A stretch of DNA of 40,520 nt from Ignavibacteria bacterium CG1_02_37_35. GTDB lineage: Bacteria; Bacteroidota; Ignavibacteria; Ignavibacteriales; Ignavibacteriaceae. The first letter of the stretch is position 1. Every line of letters begins with the position of its first letter. Below the pieces are notes generated by a model, which saw only the letters and a program-made list of their open reading frames with translations, made no database searches and was not told the origin of the DNA. Below, in pieces: positions 10,475 to 19,867 of this stretch. The stretch lies in NCBI GenBank assembly GCA_001871325.1, contig MNVA01000008.1, forward strand, positions 1 through 40,520. The letters are read 5' to 3'. The position numbers and the translations under genes are program-made.

Positions 10475-10526
10475 CCTTTTAATAGAAACACTGCTCCTCG
10501 AACAAATGTTTAGCAGGATTTATAAA

Positions 10527-12605
10527 TTAATTTTTAATTTTATCTAAAGCTTTTTTTGCGGCATCAAGTAAAAACTTTTCACTTACCGGTTTGCCCGTTG
10601 CATGTATCATCCAAACATCGGGAGAGACACTGCCAAAAGTTGCCATTCTTTCAAATTCTTTTCCAAGATTTCCGGTTTGTTTTATATGTTCATCAATTTG
10701 AAATGAGATGATATGACCAAGCGGATAATCCGGTAAATAAAGGAATGAATCAATCATATGCGAATAAATACCGAGCAGAATCACATCTTTAATTTTGAAA
10801 ACCGGGGCGTAATATTTATTCCAAATATTTTTTGAGATCGTGAGTACAGCTTCTTTTAAGTCCCCTGCGTCAGCGCCGGGATGCCCGTACATCCAATGCC
10901 AAACGTCAATATCAACAAGTGATACACCGGCAATTTCATATGTCGCCCATAAATCTTGAAGGGCGCGTAAGTATTGCGCATTTTCATCCTCCGGTTGTAA
11001 ACCTAATAACGCCAAATCTCTACTTTGAAAAAGAAACGCAAACGCTTCAGTAAAAGCTGTGTTTGGAACTCCCTGCAGCAGATAATGATCAATTGAGTTG
11101 AGTGAAAAAGTCTGCTCAACATTATGCCCCATTTCATGAACTGCTATGTTATAGCCTTTATAATTCATTCCAGATTTATCAACCCTTGTGCGAAGATGAG
11201 CTTTCTCCGAACGCATTCCGGCACCCCATGCATGTCCCGAACCGCGTGCAGGATCAACAACAATATTGTTCGCTAAAAATTTTGCTCTCTCTTTCGAAAA
11301 GCCGAGCTTCTCTAAAAGATTGGGAATATCTGCTTGATAAGCTTGCGGAGTCGGATATTTTTTTGCGACTATTTTATCCAGGTCGGTTTCAGAATATTTA
11401 CTCTTTGACTTGAACCCGTTATACCAAATGTCAAAAGGTTCGAGTGACCGCCCAAGTCTCTTCTCAATTAAGAGAGCCGTCTCTTTCACAAGCGGCGAAG
11501 ATAAAATTGCTTCCAAAATTTCTTTTACACGAACTTCCGGTATTTCACGGTTTTCGTTAAATCTTCTTTCGATCATAGTTTTAGCGGTTGGCGAATAAGG
11601 ATCAGCTAATTTTGAAGCCTTGAAATCATCAAGTAACATTTGATAACGGGTATTTGGTTCGGCTTCGTTGGAAAACATCTTCGTTTCATTTCCGTTTTCA
11701 GAATAGTCTTTTACAGAAGAAACTTTTATTTCATTTGTGAAAGGATTCCAATCCACGGCAGGATTATCAATAGCAATTTGGGGAATAGTCTGCGTAACAA
11801 TTCTTTCCATAACTTTTTGAACTATCCGTTGTTTCTCTAAACCATTTTTTTGAATTTGATAATTTGCTTTTAATTCATCGCGCAAATTCCAATGGGAAAG
11901 TAAACGCATTTTTTCAGGAAAGAGCCGCTCCCCTTTTTCACTAAGTACATGATGCATCCAAATGTTATAACCGGCAATATAGGCTGACGATTTTGCTGAA
12001 GCATCGCCGATAGCTAAATTCACTTCAGCGGGAATTCTTTTTGCGAAGCGTTGAGCCAGCCTCGTTTCAGCCCAATCAATGCGCGACCAATCCCCACTTT
12101 TAGATAAACGATCTTCCAAAGTGGTTAAAGGGAAATTGAGAAGCACCACAAACGCAATTTTATTTTGAAAAAAATCATCGTTAATGTGCGCGGAAGGATC
12201 ATAACCGGCAAATATTTCGTCAACAGGGAGAATAGGACCTAATTCCAAATCTGCCTGCCGACGATAATCTAAACTCAATTTATTGAAATGACCATCGGTT
12301 TGTTCTAAAAGATATTCAAATCTTTCAAATAGCTGATGATGCGTCTCCGCATTGCCGGCATAATTTGTCATTACAAAATCTTCGAACTCTTGTTGGCTTC
12401 CGTCTCCCGACTGCCAGAATTCTGTAACTTGAGTAATTCCTTTTTCAATTTTTAATTTTTGCGAATCACCGTATTTTTGAATTAGTTGATGGTTCAACTT
12501 CTGAGCTGATTGGTCAATCCAATCTGGATTTAACGATTGCGCTTTCATAAAAGTCATTCCAAACAAAATAAAAAAAAGAAATGTTGTTGAAAGAAAATTT
12601 TTCAT
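10527..12605 (-). CDS. Secreted zinc metallopeptidase-like protein
   Basis: Signal peptide; HEMGHN zincin motif followed by TEAFAF. Confidence 0.7.
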   Translation of the reverse strand: MKNFLSTTFLFFILFGMTFMKAQSLNPDWIDQSAQKLNHQLIQKYGDSQKLKIEKGITQVTEFWQSGDGSQQEFEDFVMTNYAGNAETHHQLFERFEYLLEQTDGHFNKLSLDYRRQADLELGPILPVDEIFAGYDPSAHINDDFFQNKIAFVVLLNFPLTTLEDRLSKSGDWSRIDWAETRLAQRFAKRIPAEVNLAIGDASAKSSAYIAGYNIWMHHVLSEKGERLFPEKMRLLSHWNLRDELKANYQIQKNGLEKQRIVQKVMERIVTQTIPQIAIDNPAVDWNPFTNEIKVSSVKDYSENGNETKMFSNEAEPNTRYQMLLDDFKASKLADPYSPTAKTMIERRFNENREIPEVRVKEILEAILSSPLVKETALLIEKRLGRSLEPFDIWYNGFKSKSKYSETDLDKIVAKKYPTPQAYQADIPNLLEKLGFSKERAKFLANNIVVDPARGSGHAWGAGMRSEKAHLRTRVDKSGMNYKGYNIAVHEMGHNVEQTFSLNSIDHYLLQGVPNTAFTEAFAFLFQSRDLALLGLQPEDENAQYLRALQDLWATYEIAGVSLVDIDVWHWMYGHPGADAGDLKEAVLTISKNIWNKYYAPVFKIKDVILLGIYSHMIDSFLYLPDYPLGHIISFQIDEHIKQTGNLGKEFERMATFGSVSPDVWMIHATGKPVSEKFLLDAAKKALDKIKN

Positions 12606-12616
12606 AAGGGTCCTTC

Positions 12617-13627
12617 TTATTTTTCATCAAGAAATTTTTGAATTTCGGTTCTGCATAAATCCAATTCACAGCCAATGGCTAAATGTCCGCAGTCATTTTT
12701 TAGTAAAAGAGTTTTTGCTTTTGTAACTGCGGCAAAATCAAGCGCCGGTTTTGGATTTAGCAGCAGGTCTGTCTCCGATACAATAATAAAAAGTTTTGCT
12801 TTAATTCGTTTAGCAGTTTCTTCAAAAGTTGAATTAAAATTTCGTGTAATATCGTGCGTAAACATAGCATCAATTTGTGTAAGATAACACGCGGTCGTAA
12901 AAATAGGTGAAGTTCTCTCAAACTTTTTTGCCAACTCAGAAAACTTTTCATCCGGATAATTTTTGTTGATGTTTGCCGGAGTTCGCGCTAAAAGTTGAAT
13001 GATAATATTTAACTTTTTCAAAATTTCATTTTCCGGTTCTTCATATTTTTTCCCGGATAAAATTATCTCTTTCATCAACGAAAAAATAATTTTATCGTTG
13101 GAAGTAACTTTCGGTGAGGACGAATAAGGAATGGCTTTATCCATAAAATCAGGATATGCAGCTACGAACTCAAAGACCTGCATACTTCCCATAGAGCCGC
13201 CGATAACAGCAAACAAATGATCAATTCCAAGAATATTTTTTACTACTTTATATTCCGATTCAACCATATCACGGATCGTAATTTCCGGGAAAGGAATTTC
13301 ATCACTATAATTTGTTGGTGAGGTTGAGACTCCGTTCCCAAGCGCATCAACAATAATGATAAAATAATGAGTAGTATCTATCAGTTTATCTGCGCCAAGT
13401 AATCCTACAACATCTTTACTTACCCCTGCAAACCAGGTCGGATATAGAATTGCATTTGTTCGTTCTTGATTTAGCGAACCAAAAGTACGATAACCTATTT
13501 TGCAGTCATTAAGAATTTTCCCGCTTTGTAATTTCAGGTCGCCGATCATACCAAATTGCTGAATGTTCCCGGCAGAACTTTGCTGATAAAAAAGAAGGAG
13601 CCAGACAAAAAGTATTAATCGTTTCAA
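12617..13627 (-). CDS. Secreted alpha/beta hydrolase, homoserine acetyltransferase (MetX)-like
   Basis: Signal peptide; GGSMGSMQVFEF nucleophile elbow; LLKNDCGHLAIGCE His region. Confidence 0.8.
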   Translation of the reverse strand: MKRLILFVWLLLFYQQSSAGNIQQFGMIGDLKLQSGKILNDCKIGYRTFGSLNQERTNAILYPTWFAGVSKDVVGLLGADKLIDTTHYFIIIVDALGNGVSTSPTNYSDEIPFPEITIRDMVESEYKVVKNILGIDHLFAVIGGSMGSMQVFEFVAAYPDFMDKAIPYSSSPKVTSNDKIIFSLMKEIILSGKKYEEPENEILKKLNIIIQLLARTPANINKNYPDEKFSELAKKFERTSPIFTTACYLTQIDAMFTHDITRNFNSTFEETAKRIKAKLFIIVSETDLLLNPKPALDFAAVTKAKTLLLKNDCGHLAIGCELDLCRTEIQKFLDEK

Positions 13628-13628
13628 G

Positions 13629-14960
13629 TTAAGAACCTTTCACCGCTTCTCTTCCGATGCTATAATAGGTGTAATTTAGCTCTTTCATCTTTGACGGATC
13701 AAAAATATTTCTTCCGTCAAAAATTACTTTATTTTTCAACTTAGATGAAACAACGGTAAAATCAGGATTCCTGAATTCATTCCATTCGGTTAAAAGTAGA
13801 AGAGCATCAGCATCGTTGAGGGCGTCGAATTCATTTTCTGAGTAAGTAATACGATCTTGTAGATAAAATTTGGCGGTTCTTGCTGACACGGGATCGTGCG
13901 CCGAAACTGTTGCGCCATGTTTTAACAATTCATTAATAATAACAACCGAAGGGGCTTCACGCATATCATCGGTATTTGGTTTGAATGACAAACCCCACAC
14001 CGCGAAATGTTTTCCTTTAAGATCACCACCAAAATGGGCCAACACTTTTTCAACCAACACAAGCTTCTGAGCTTTATTCACTTGATCAACTGCAGTGAGA
14101 ATTTTTAATGGAGAGTCGTTTTCTGCGGAAGTTTTTATAAGTGCATTTACATCTTTCGGAAAACAAGATCCGCCATAACCGATTCCGGGGAATAAAAACC
14201 TTTTCCCGATTCTATTATCGGTTCCCATCCCGCGCCGGATCATATCTATGTTAGCGCCGACTTTCTCACAAAAATTTGCAAGTTCGTTCATAAAAGTTAT
14301 GCGCATGGCTAAATACGAATTGGCGGCATATTTTGTCACTTCTGCGCTTGCAGTATCCATCGCTATAATTGGATTGCCTTGCCGCACAAACGGTTCGTAC
14401 AATTCTCTCATTCTTTGCATTGAATATTCATTGTTTGTTCCTACAACAATACGATCAGGTTTCAAAAAATCATCTACCGCAAAACCCTCCCGCAAAAATT
14501 CCGGATTTGAAACAACATCGAAATTTTTAACTCCGGCTTGTGCAATTTTATCCGCAACTCTTTTTGCTGTTCCGACAGGAACGGTGCTTTTATTTACGAT
14601 AATTTTAAAAACTTTGTCGCCATTTTCTTTTAATATTTTCCCTATAGATTCCGCAACTCCCAAAACGTATTGCAAATCAGCGGAGCCGTCATCGCCTTGC
14701 GGAGTGGGCAAACAAAGAAAAATTATTTCAGAATTTAAGACAGATTCCTTTAGATCATCAGTAAAAAATAACCTCTTTTTAGCAATATTTCTGTAGAAGA
14801 TAGTTTCAAGACCGGGTTCATAAATAGTAACTTCGGCATTTTTTAATTTTTCGAGCTTCTCTTTATCATTATCAACACAAAAAACATTGTTCCCCATTTC
14901 GGCAAAACAAGTTCCGGTTACAAGTCCGACATAACCGGTTCCCACTACAGCAAGATTCAT
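13629..14960 (-). CDS. UDP-glucose/GDP-mannose dehydrogenase family protein
   Basis: MNLAVVGTGYVGLVTGTCFAEMGN Rossmann motif and GIGYGGSCFPKDVNAL active-site Cys motif. Confidence 0.95.
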   Translation of the reverse strand: MNLAVVGTGYVGLVTGTCFAEMGNNVFCVDNDKEKLEKLKNAEVTIYEPGLETIFYRNIAKKRLFFTDDLKESVLNSEIIFLCLPTPQGDDGSADLQYVLGVAESIGKILKENGDKVFKIIVNKSTVPVGTAKRVADKIAQAGVKNFDVVSNPEFLREGFAVDDFLKPDRIVVGTNNEYSMQRMRELYEPFVRQGNPIIAMDTASAEVTKYAANSYLAMRITFMNELANFCEKVGANIDMIRRGMGTDNRIGKRFLFPGIGYGGSCFPKDVNALIKTSAENDSPLKILTAVDQVNKAQKLVLVEKVLAHFGGDLKGKHFAVWGLSFKPNTDDMREAPSVVIINELLKHGATVSAHDPVSARTAKFYLQDRITYSENEFDALNDADALLLLTEWNEFRNPDFTVVSSKLKNKVIFDGRNIFDPSKMKELNYTYYSIGREAVKGS

Positions 14961-15100
14961 TTAACACTCCTAAATTTTTGTAATGATTTCAATTGAACAA
15001 ACTAAAATTAACTATTTTTATCCGATAAGAAAAAGAGGAGACAGTTAGTAAAAATATTCAGCACAAAATGGTAACAAGATTAATAGGATAAAAACTTGAC

Positions 15101-15227
15101 GGAATGAATGAATGAGTGAGTGAATGAGTGGTTGAATGGTTGAGAAAGCCAAACTTCATACTATTTGTCCCGGTAGCTGTCGGGTTGATTTCCATTCAGT
15201 CATACAGGCATTCAATCATTCATTAAT
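15101..15227. repeat. Copy B of dispersed GAATG-arm palindromic intergenic repeat
   Basis: TGAATGAATGAGTGAG... left arm and CCATTCAGTCATACAGGCATTCAATCATTCATTAATC right arm; nested CCCGGTAGCTGTCGGG near-palindrome. Confidence 0.6.
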
Positions 15228-15363
15228 CAATAACCTTTGGGCTCTTGATTTGAAACGTTATGAGATTCTTAAATCATTTTTCAAAATCGTGACTGTTTTT
15301 TGCCGCAAATTCAGTAATTTTAACAAAAGAAAATCCAAATTTTAGCTAATAAAGGAAGTAATT

Positions 15364-16329
15364 ATGAGCATTTTAGTTGATAAAAAAACGCGCCTCGTAG
15401 TTCAGGGAATTACCGGAAGCGAAGGTTCTTTTCATGCAAAACAAATGATCGAGTACAAAACAAAAGTAGTAGCCGGCGTTACTCCGGGCAAGGGCGGAAC
15501 CAAGTTTGACGATACCGACATCCCAATTTTTAACACGGTTACTGAAGCGGTAAAAATTGCGAAGGCAAATACTTCGATTATTTTTGTTCCTCCGGCATTC
15601 GCGGCAGATGCTATTTTAGAGGCTGCAACTGCCGGCATCAAGGTAATCATTTGTATTTCAGAAGGAATTCCTATAAAAGATATGACGAGAACTTACAACG
15701 CTATCAAGAATAAGGATGTTGTTTTGATCGGTCCGAACTGTCCCGGAGTTATTTCTCCCGGACAAGCAAAAGTTGGAATCATGCCCGGTTTCATTCATAA
15801 GCAGGGAAAAATCGGAGTTATTTCTCGCAGCGGAACATTGACATACGAAGCCGTAAAACAACTAACTGATCTCAACATCGGGCAATCAACTTGCGTTGGT
15901 ATCGGCGGCGACCCGATCATCGGTTCACAATTTTTAAATATTATTAAAATGTTTAACGATGATCCGGGAACTGAAGGAATCGTCATGATCGGAGAAATCG
16001 GCGGAAGCGCTGAAGAAGACGCAGCCGCTTTTATAAAGAAAAATGTTAAGAAACCGGTTGTCGGGTTTATTGCCGGGAGAACCGCTCCTCCCGGAAGAAG
16101 AATGGGACACGCAGGCGCAATCATTTCAGGCGGAAAAGGAACTGCCGCTGAAAAAATGTTGGCAATGAAAAAAGCCGGTATTCACGTCGTCGAAAGCCCT
16201 GCTGAAATTGGAATCACTATGAAAAAAGCTTTGGCAGATTTTTACGGGAACAAGAAACCGATAAAAAAAACATTAGCCAAAACTGCTCTAAAGAAAAAAG
16301 TTGTTAAAAAGAAAGCAGCTAAAAAATAG
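15364..16329 (+). CDS. sucD: Succinyl-CoA ligase alpha subunit with Lys/Ala-rich C-terminal extension
   Basis: [39 protein letters not shown]; tail [25 protein letters not shown]. Confidence 0.95.
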   Translation: MSILVDKKTRLVVQGITGSEGSFHAKQMIEYKTKVVAGVTPGKGGTKFDDTDIPIFNTVTEAVKIAKANTSIIFVPPAFAADAILEAATAGIKVIICISEGIPIKDMTRTYNAIKNKDVVLIGPNCPGVISPGQAKVGIMPGFIHKQGKIGVISRSGTLTYEAVKQLTDLNIGQSTCVGIGGDPIIGSQFLNIIKMFNDDPGTEGIVMIGEIGGSAEEDAAAFIKKNVKKPVVGFIAGRTAPPGRRMGHAGAIISGGKGTAAEKMLAMKKAGIHVVESPAEIGITMKKALADFYGNKKPIKKTLAKTALKKKVVKKKAAKK

Positions 16330-16410
16330 TTTTTCTAAAAAAAATTGATTAAGCGTCACCTGTATTGAATTCAGACGACGCAATTTTTATGTACCATAAA
16401 CGGAGAGTAA

Positions 16411-16842
16411 ATGACAAATAGAACATTTGCAATGATTAAACCTGATGCGGTAAAAAAAAATCTAATCGGACAAATAATTACAAAATTCACAGAAGCCGGT
16501 TTCAAAATTAAAGCGATGAAAATGACGCGTCTTACCAAAGAATCAGCACAAGGATTTTATGAGGTTCATAAAGAAAGACCATTTTATAACGGCTTAGTTG
16601 AATTCATGATTTCCGGTCCGGTAGTTGCTTTAGCATTAGAAAAAGAAAATGCCGTAGCCGATTACAGAAAACTTATTGGTGCAACTGATCCGGCTGACGC
16701 TGAAGAAGGAACAATTCGCAAATTGTACGCAGACAGCAAAAGTGAAAATGTCGTTCACGGTTCTGATTCAGATGAAAATGCTGCAATGGAAATTGCCCAC
16801 TTTTTCTCAAGAGACGAATTATTAAATAACTCTACAGATTAA
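16411..16842 (+). CDS. ndk: Nucleoside diphosphate kinase
   Basis: [20 protein letters not shown] and [20 protein letters not shown] active site. Confidence 0.97.
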   Translation: MTNRTFAMIKPDAVKKNLIGQIITKFTEAGFKIKAMKMTRLTKESAQGFYEVHKERPFYNGLVEFMISGPVVALALEKENAVADYRKLIGATDPADAEEGTIRKLYADSKSENVVHGSDSDENAAMEIAHFFSRDELLNNSTD

Positions 16843-16844
16843 CA

Positions 16845-17477
16845 TTGCTCCACTGGAAAAAAATTTCTTCACAGACAAAATTCCAAAATGACCATTGGAG
16901 TTACTGCATTGATGAATTTCAAGGACTGAATGGAGAGTTTGGTGTTTATCATTACGTCCATACCGCCGGTTCTTCGATGGTGATTCCTGTTACGGTCAAT
17001 AAAAATATCTTAATGGTTAAGCAATATCGTTATTTAAATGATCGTGAAAGTATTGAGTTCCCGTGCGGCGGGATGGAAGAAGGAATTTCTTACCCGGAAA
17101 ATGCTTTAAAAGAATTAAGAGAAGAAACAGGATTTTCCGCAAAATCACTTTTACAGATCGGAGAATTTGCTCCGTATACCGGGGCAGCGGATGAAATTTC
17201 CAAAGTATTTCTAGCAAAAGATTTGTTCCACGCTCCTCTTCCGAAAGACACTACGGAAGAATTTGAAATGCTGGAAAAAACTCCGAAAGAAATTGAAGAA
17301 ATGATCAATAAAAATATTATTTGGGATGGATTAACTTTAGCGGCATGGTCGCTTGCAAGGAGATATTTGCAAAATGATTTATATATTTATGCTCGTCACA
17401 CTTTTTTTTCTTCAATCAATATTTGGTCAGACAGGCAAAAACAATGTTGTTACCGGTGCGGATCGCCTTCTTTCTGA
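16845..17477 (+). CDS. NUDIX hydrolase (ADP-ribose pyrophosphatase-like), TTG start
   Basis: NUDIX box GGMEEGISYPENALKELREETGFSAKSLLQIGEF; start codon inferred as TTG 2 nt after ndk. Confidence 0.85.
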   Translation: MLHWKKISSQTKFQNDHWSYCIDEFQGLNGEFGVYHYVHTAGSSMVIPVTVNKNILMVKQYRYLNDRESIEFPCGGMEEGISYPENALKELREETGFSAKSLLQIGEFAPYTGAADEISKVFLAKDLFHAPLPKDTTEEFEMLEKTPKEIEEMINKNIIWDGLTLAAWSLARRYLQNDLYIYARHTFFSSINIWSDRQKQCCYRCGSPSF

Positions 17478-18615
17478 GAATATTGATTTTGTCGAAGGAA
17501 GAAAACTCGGAATAGTTACAAACCACACTGCAGTACTCTCGAATGGAACACATCTTATTGACGCTCTTTTTGATTCGGAATTTAGAATAAAAATCACTGC
17601 CCTGTTCGGTCCCGAACATGGATTGCGCGGACAGGCGCAAGCTGGAGAAAATGTTGAAAATCTTATTGATGAAAAGACACGCGTGCCAATTTATTCTCTT
17701 TACGGAAAAGATAAAAAACCGACAAAGGAAATGTTGAAAAATGTGAATATGCTCATTTTCGATATGCAAGATGCCGGCGCTCGTTTTTACACTTATCTTT
17801 CCACTCTCTACTATTCACTCCAGGCGGCGGCTGAAAACAATATTCCAATTCTTGTACTCGATAGACCTAATCCTATTGGCGGTATTTACATTGATGGACC
17901 GATTCGTCAAGATTCATTAAACTCCTTCGTAGGAATTATTCCCGTACCAATAGCACACGGAATGACCTTTGGCGAATTGGCGAATTATATTAACGATGAA
18001 AATCTTTTGGGGAATAATTTGCACGCAGAACTTGCGGTCATGAAAATGAGAAACTGGAAGCGAAATTATTTTTTCGAGGACTTAAATCTTCAATGGATAA
18101 AGCCTTCCCCAAACATAACGAATTTAAATACTGCGATGCTCTATCCGGGAACTTGCCTGATAGAGGGGACAAATATTTCCGAAGGGAGAGGAACTGACGA
18201 ACCGTTCTTGACCATCGGCGCACCCTTCATCAAACCAAACCAGTTGGTCAAAGCATTGCGAAAGTTCAAATTTAAAGGATTAACTTTTGCGGAAGCTTCT
18301 TTTACCCCTAAAGATATTCCAAATGTTTCTGTAAACCCTAAGTATGAAGGAAAACTTTGCCGCGGCATTTCAATTAAAGTGACCGACAAAACTAAGGTTG
18401 AATCTGTAAAGTTCGGGATTGCGTTAATTTCTGTTTTGCATAAATTATATCCAAAAGAATTTTTATTTAAGGAAAAATCTTTCGATCTCCTTTCGGGAGA
18501 TTCTAAAATAAGAAGGCAGTTAGTAAAAAATATTTCGCCTGATAAAATTAATAAGTCTTACCTGAAAGAGCTTACCGTGTTCAAAGAAAAAAGAAAAAAA
18601 TACTTACTCTATTAA
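17374..18615 (+). CDS. DUF1343/NamZ-type exo-beta-N-acetylmuramidase-like secreted protein
   Basis: GIVTNHTAVLSNGTHLIDALF, FGPEHGLRGQAQAGE, SEGRGTDEPF; ATG at 17374 preceded by AGGAG and followed by a signal peptide. Confidence 0.88.
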   Translation: MIYIFMLVTLFFLQSIFGQTGKNNVVTGADRLLSENIDFVEGRKLGIVTNHTAVLSNGTHLIDALFDSEFRIKITALFGPEHGLRGQAQAGENVENLIDEKTRVPIYSLYGKDKKPTKEMLKNVNMLIFDMQDAGARFYTYLSTLYYSLQAAAENNIPILVLDRPNPIGGIYIDGPIRQDSLNSFVGIIPVPIAHGMTFGELANYINDENLLGNNLHAELAVMKMRNWKRNYFFEDLNLQWIKPSPNITNLNTAMLYPGTCLIEGTNISEGRGTDEPFLTIGAPFIKPNQLVKALRKFKFKGLTFAEASFTPKDIPNVSVNPKYEGKLCRGISIKVTDKTKVESVKFGIALISVLHKLYPKEFLFKEKSFDLLSGDSKIRRQLVKNISPDKINKSYLKELTVFKEKRKKYLLY

Positions 18616-18624
18616 AGGATCATA

Positions 18625-19671
18625 ATGAAAAAATTACTTGTGCTGACGTTACTCTTCCTTCCCTTTTTTATCGGATGCAACAAAAACGAAGCACCGAAAA
18701 AAGTAGAAAAGACCTTTTCCACTACCTTCGATTCATCGGATATTAAAACCGTTCCGCTCTCCGATGCCACTTTTTCTTCAGTTGATTTAAGTTACGGATT
18801 AAAAAAAGGTTCCGTGTACGATTACCGTTTAACCAGCATTACCAATGATGATCAATCAATTGTGGCTGATACCTCTGTTTCACAAAAGATTAAGCAAGCG
18901 CTTACTTATTTGTTAAAATTATCAGTCAAAGATGTTGACAAAGACGGAGTAATGGAAATTGAGTTTATTTTCAGTTCCGTTAAACTTGATGCTTCCGGAA
19001 ATGGACAATCCTTCTCTTATCAATCGGGGAGGAAGTTATCGAACGATGAGAAATCAAGATATGCAGATTATGAAGCGATCATCAATAATCCATTTACTGC
19101 AAGAGTTGCGCCGAAGGGTGAAATTCTTGAATTCTTCAGAACCGATAGAATAGCAAACAAACTATTGGAATTAAAAGGGTTGAAAGATTCCGTTTCTATG
19201 GAAGAAAAGAAAATGCTTCAGCAACAAATATCGGAAGGCGCTTTAAGACCCCTGCTTACGCAAGTTTTTAGAAAATTACCCGATCAGCAAGTGAAGAAGG
19301 ATTCGAGTTGGACACTAACAAATCCTCCGGTTCAACTTCCCTTTTTTGAAATGACGAATACTCTGCAATTCAGAATAACCGGATTTGAAAAATATCACGA
19401 TGATAACCTCGCAGTCCTTGATGCCGGATTAACTTCAAAATACAAAATTTCTGAAAGAGCAAAGCAGGCAAAAGTTACGGTAAAATCTCCCTCCTATTCC
19501 GGCGAAGGGAAAATTTATTTTAACCTGTCGAAAGGATTAGTTGAGAGATCAAAAACTAATTTGTATTTGAGTATTGAAATGAGCATGAACACCCCTTCAA
19601 GAACCGGAGGGATGCAGAAAGTGACCCAAAAACAAATCACTAAAACAACTAATATTTTAGAACTGTTATAA
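18625..19671 (+). CDS. Uncharacterised lipoprotein (possibly DUF6263-like)
   Basis: Signal peptide with lipobox LPFFIGCNKNE; no catalytic motif seen. Confidence 0.6.
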   Translation: MKKLLVLTLLFLPFFIGCNKNEAPKKVEKTFSTTFDSSDIKTVPLSDATFSSVDLSYGLKKGSVYDYRLTSITNDDQSIVADTSVSQKIKQALTYLLKLSVKDVDKDGVMEIEFIFSSVKLDASGNGQSFSYQSGRKLSNDEKSRYADYEAIINNPFTARVAPKGEILEFFRTDRIANKLLELKGLKDSVSMEEKKMLQQQISEGALRPLLTQVFRKLPDQQVKKDSSWTLTNPPVQLPFFEMTNTLQFRITGFEKYHDDNLAVLDAGLTSKYKISERAKQAKVTVKSPSYSGEGKIYFNLSKGLVERSKTNLYLSIEMSMNTPSRTGGMQKVTQKQITKTTNILELL

Positions 19672-19730
19672 TTAGAGGTTAACTCATACAAAATCTCGAT
19701 CGAAGAACCACGCCCTTAACAGGCTGTCTT

Positions 19731-19833
19731 TAAATGCAAATTGTAGAGCAAGATTGTCTCGCTCATTGCGATTAAAAATGTATCAACGATATTCATGCGC
19801 GAAATAAATTTCGTTCTACAATTATTGCATTTA
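19731..19833. repeat. MITE-like inverted-repeat intergenic element
   Basis: TAAATGCAA(TA)ATTGTAGARC arms inverted at both ends; internal hairpins GAGCAAGA-TTG-TCTCGCTC and CGAAA-TAAA-TTTCG. Confidence 0.6.
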
Positions 19834-19867
19834 CTCTGAATCGCCGGGTTGTACAGAGACTAACCGG

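Noticed and set aside
14248-14796. 182-aa plus-strand ORF antisense to the nucleotide-sugar dehydrogenase
   Set aside because: Lies entirely within a well-conserved gene on the opposite strand; no recognised motif.
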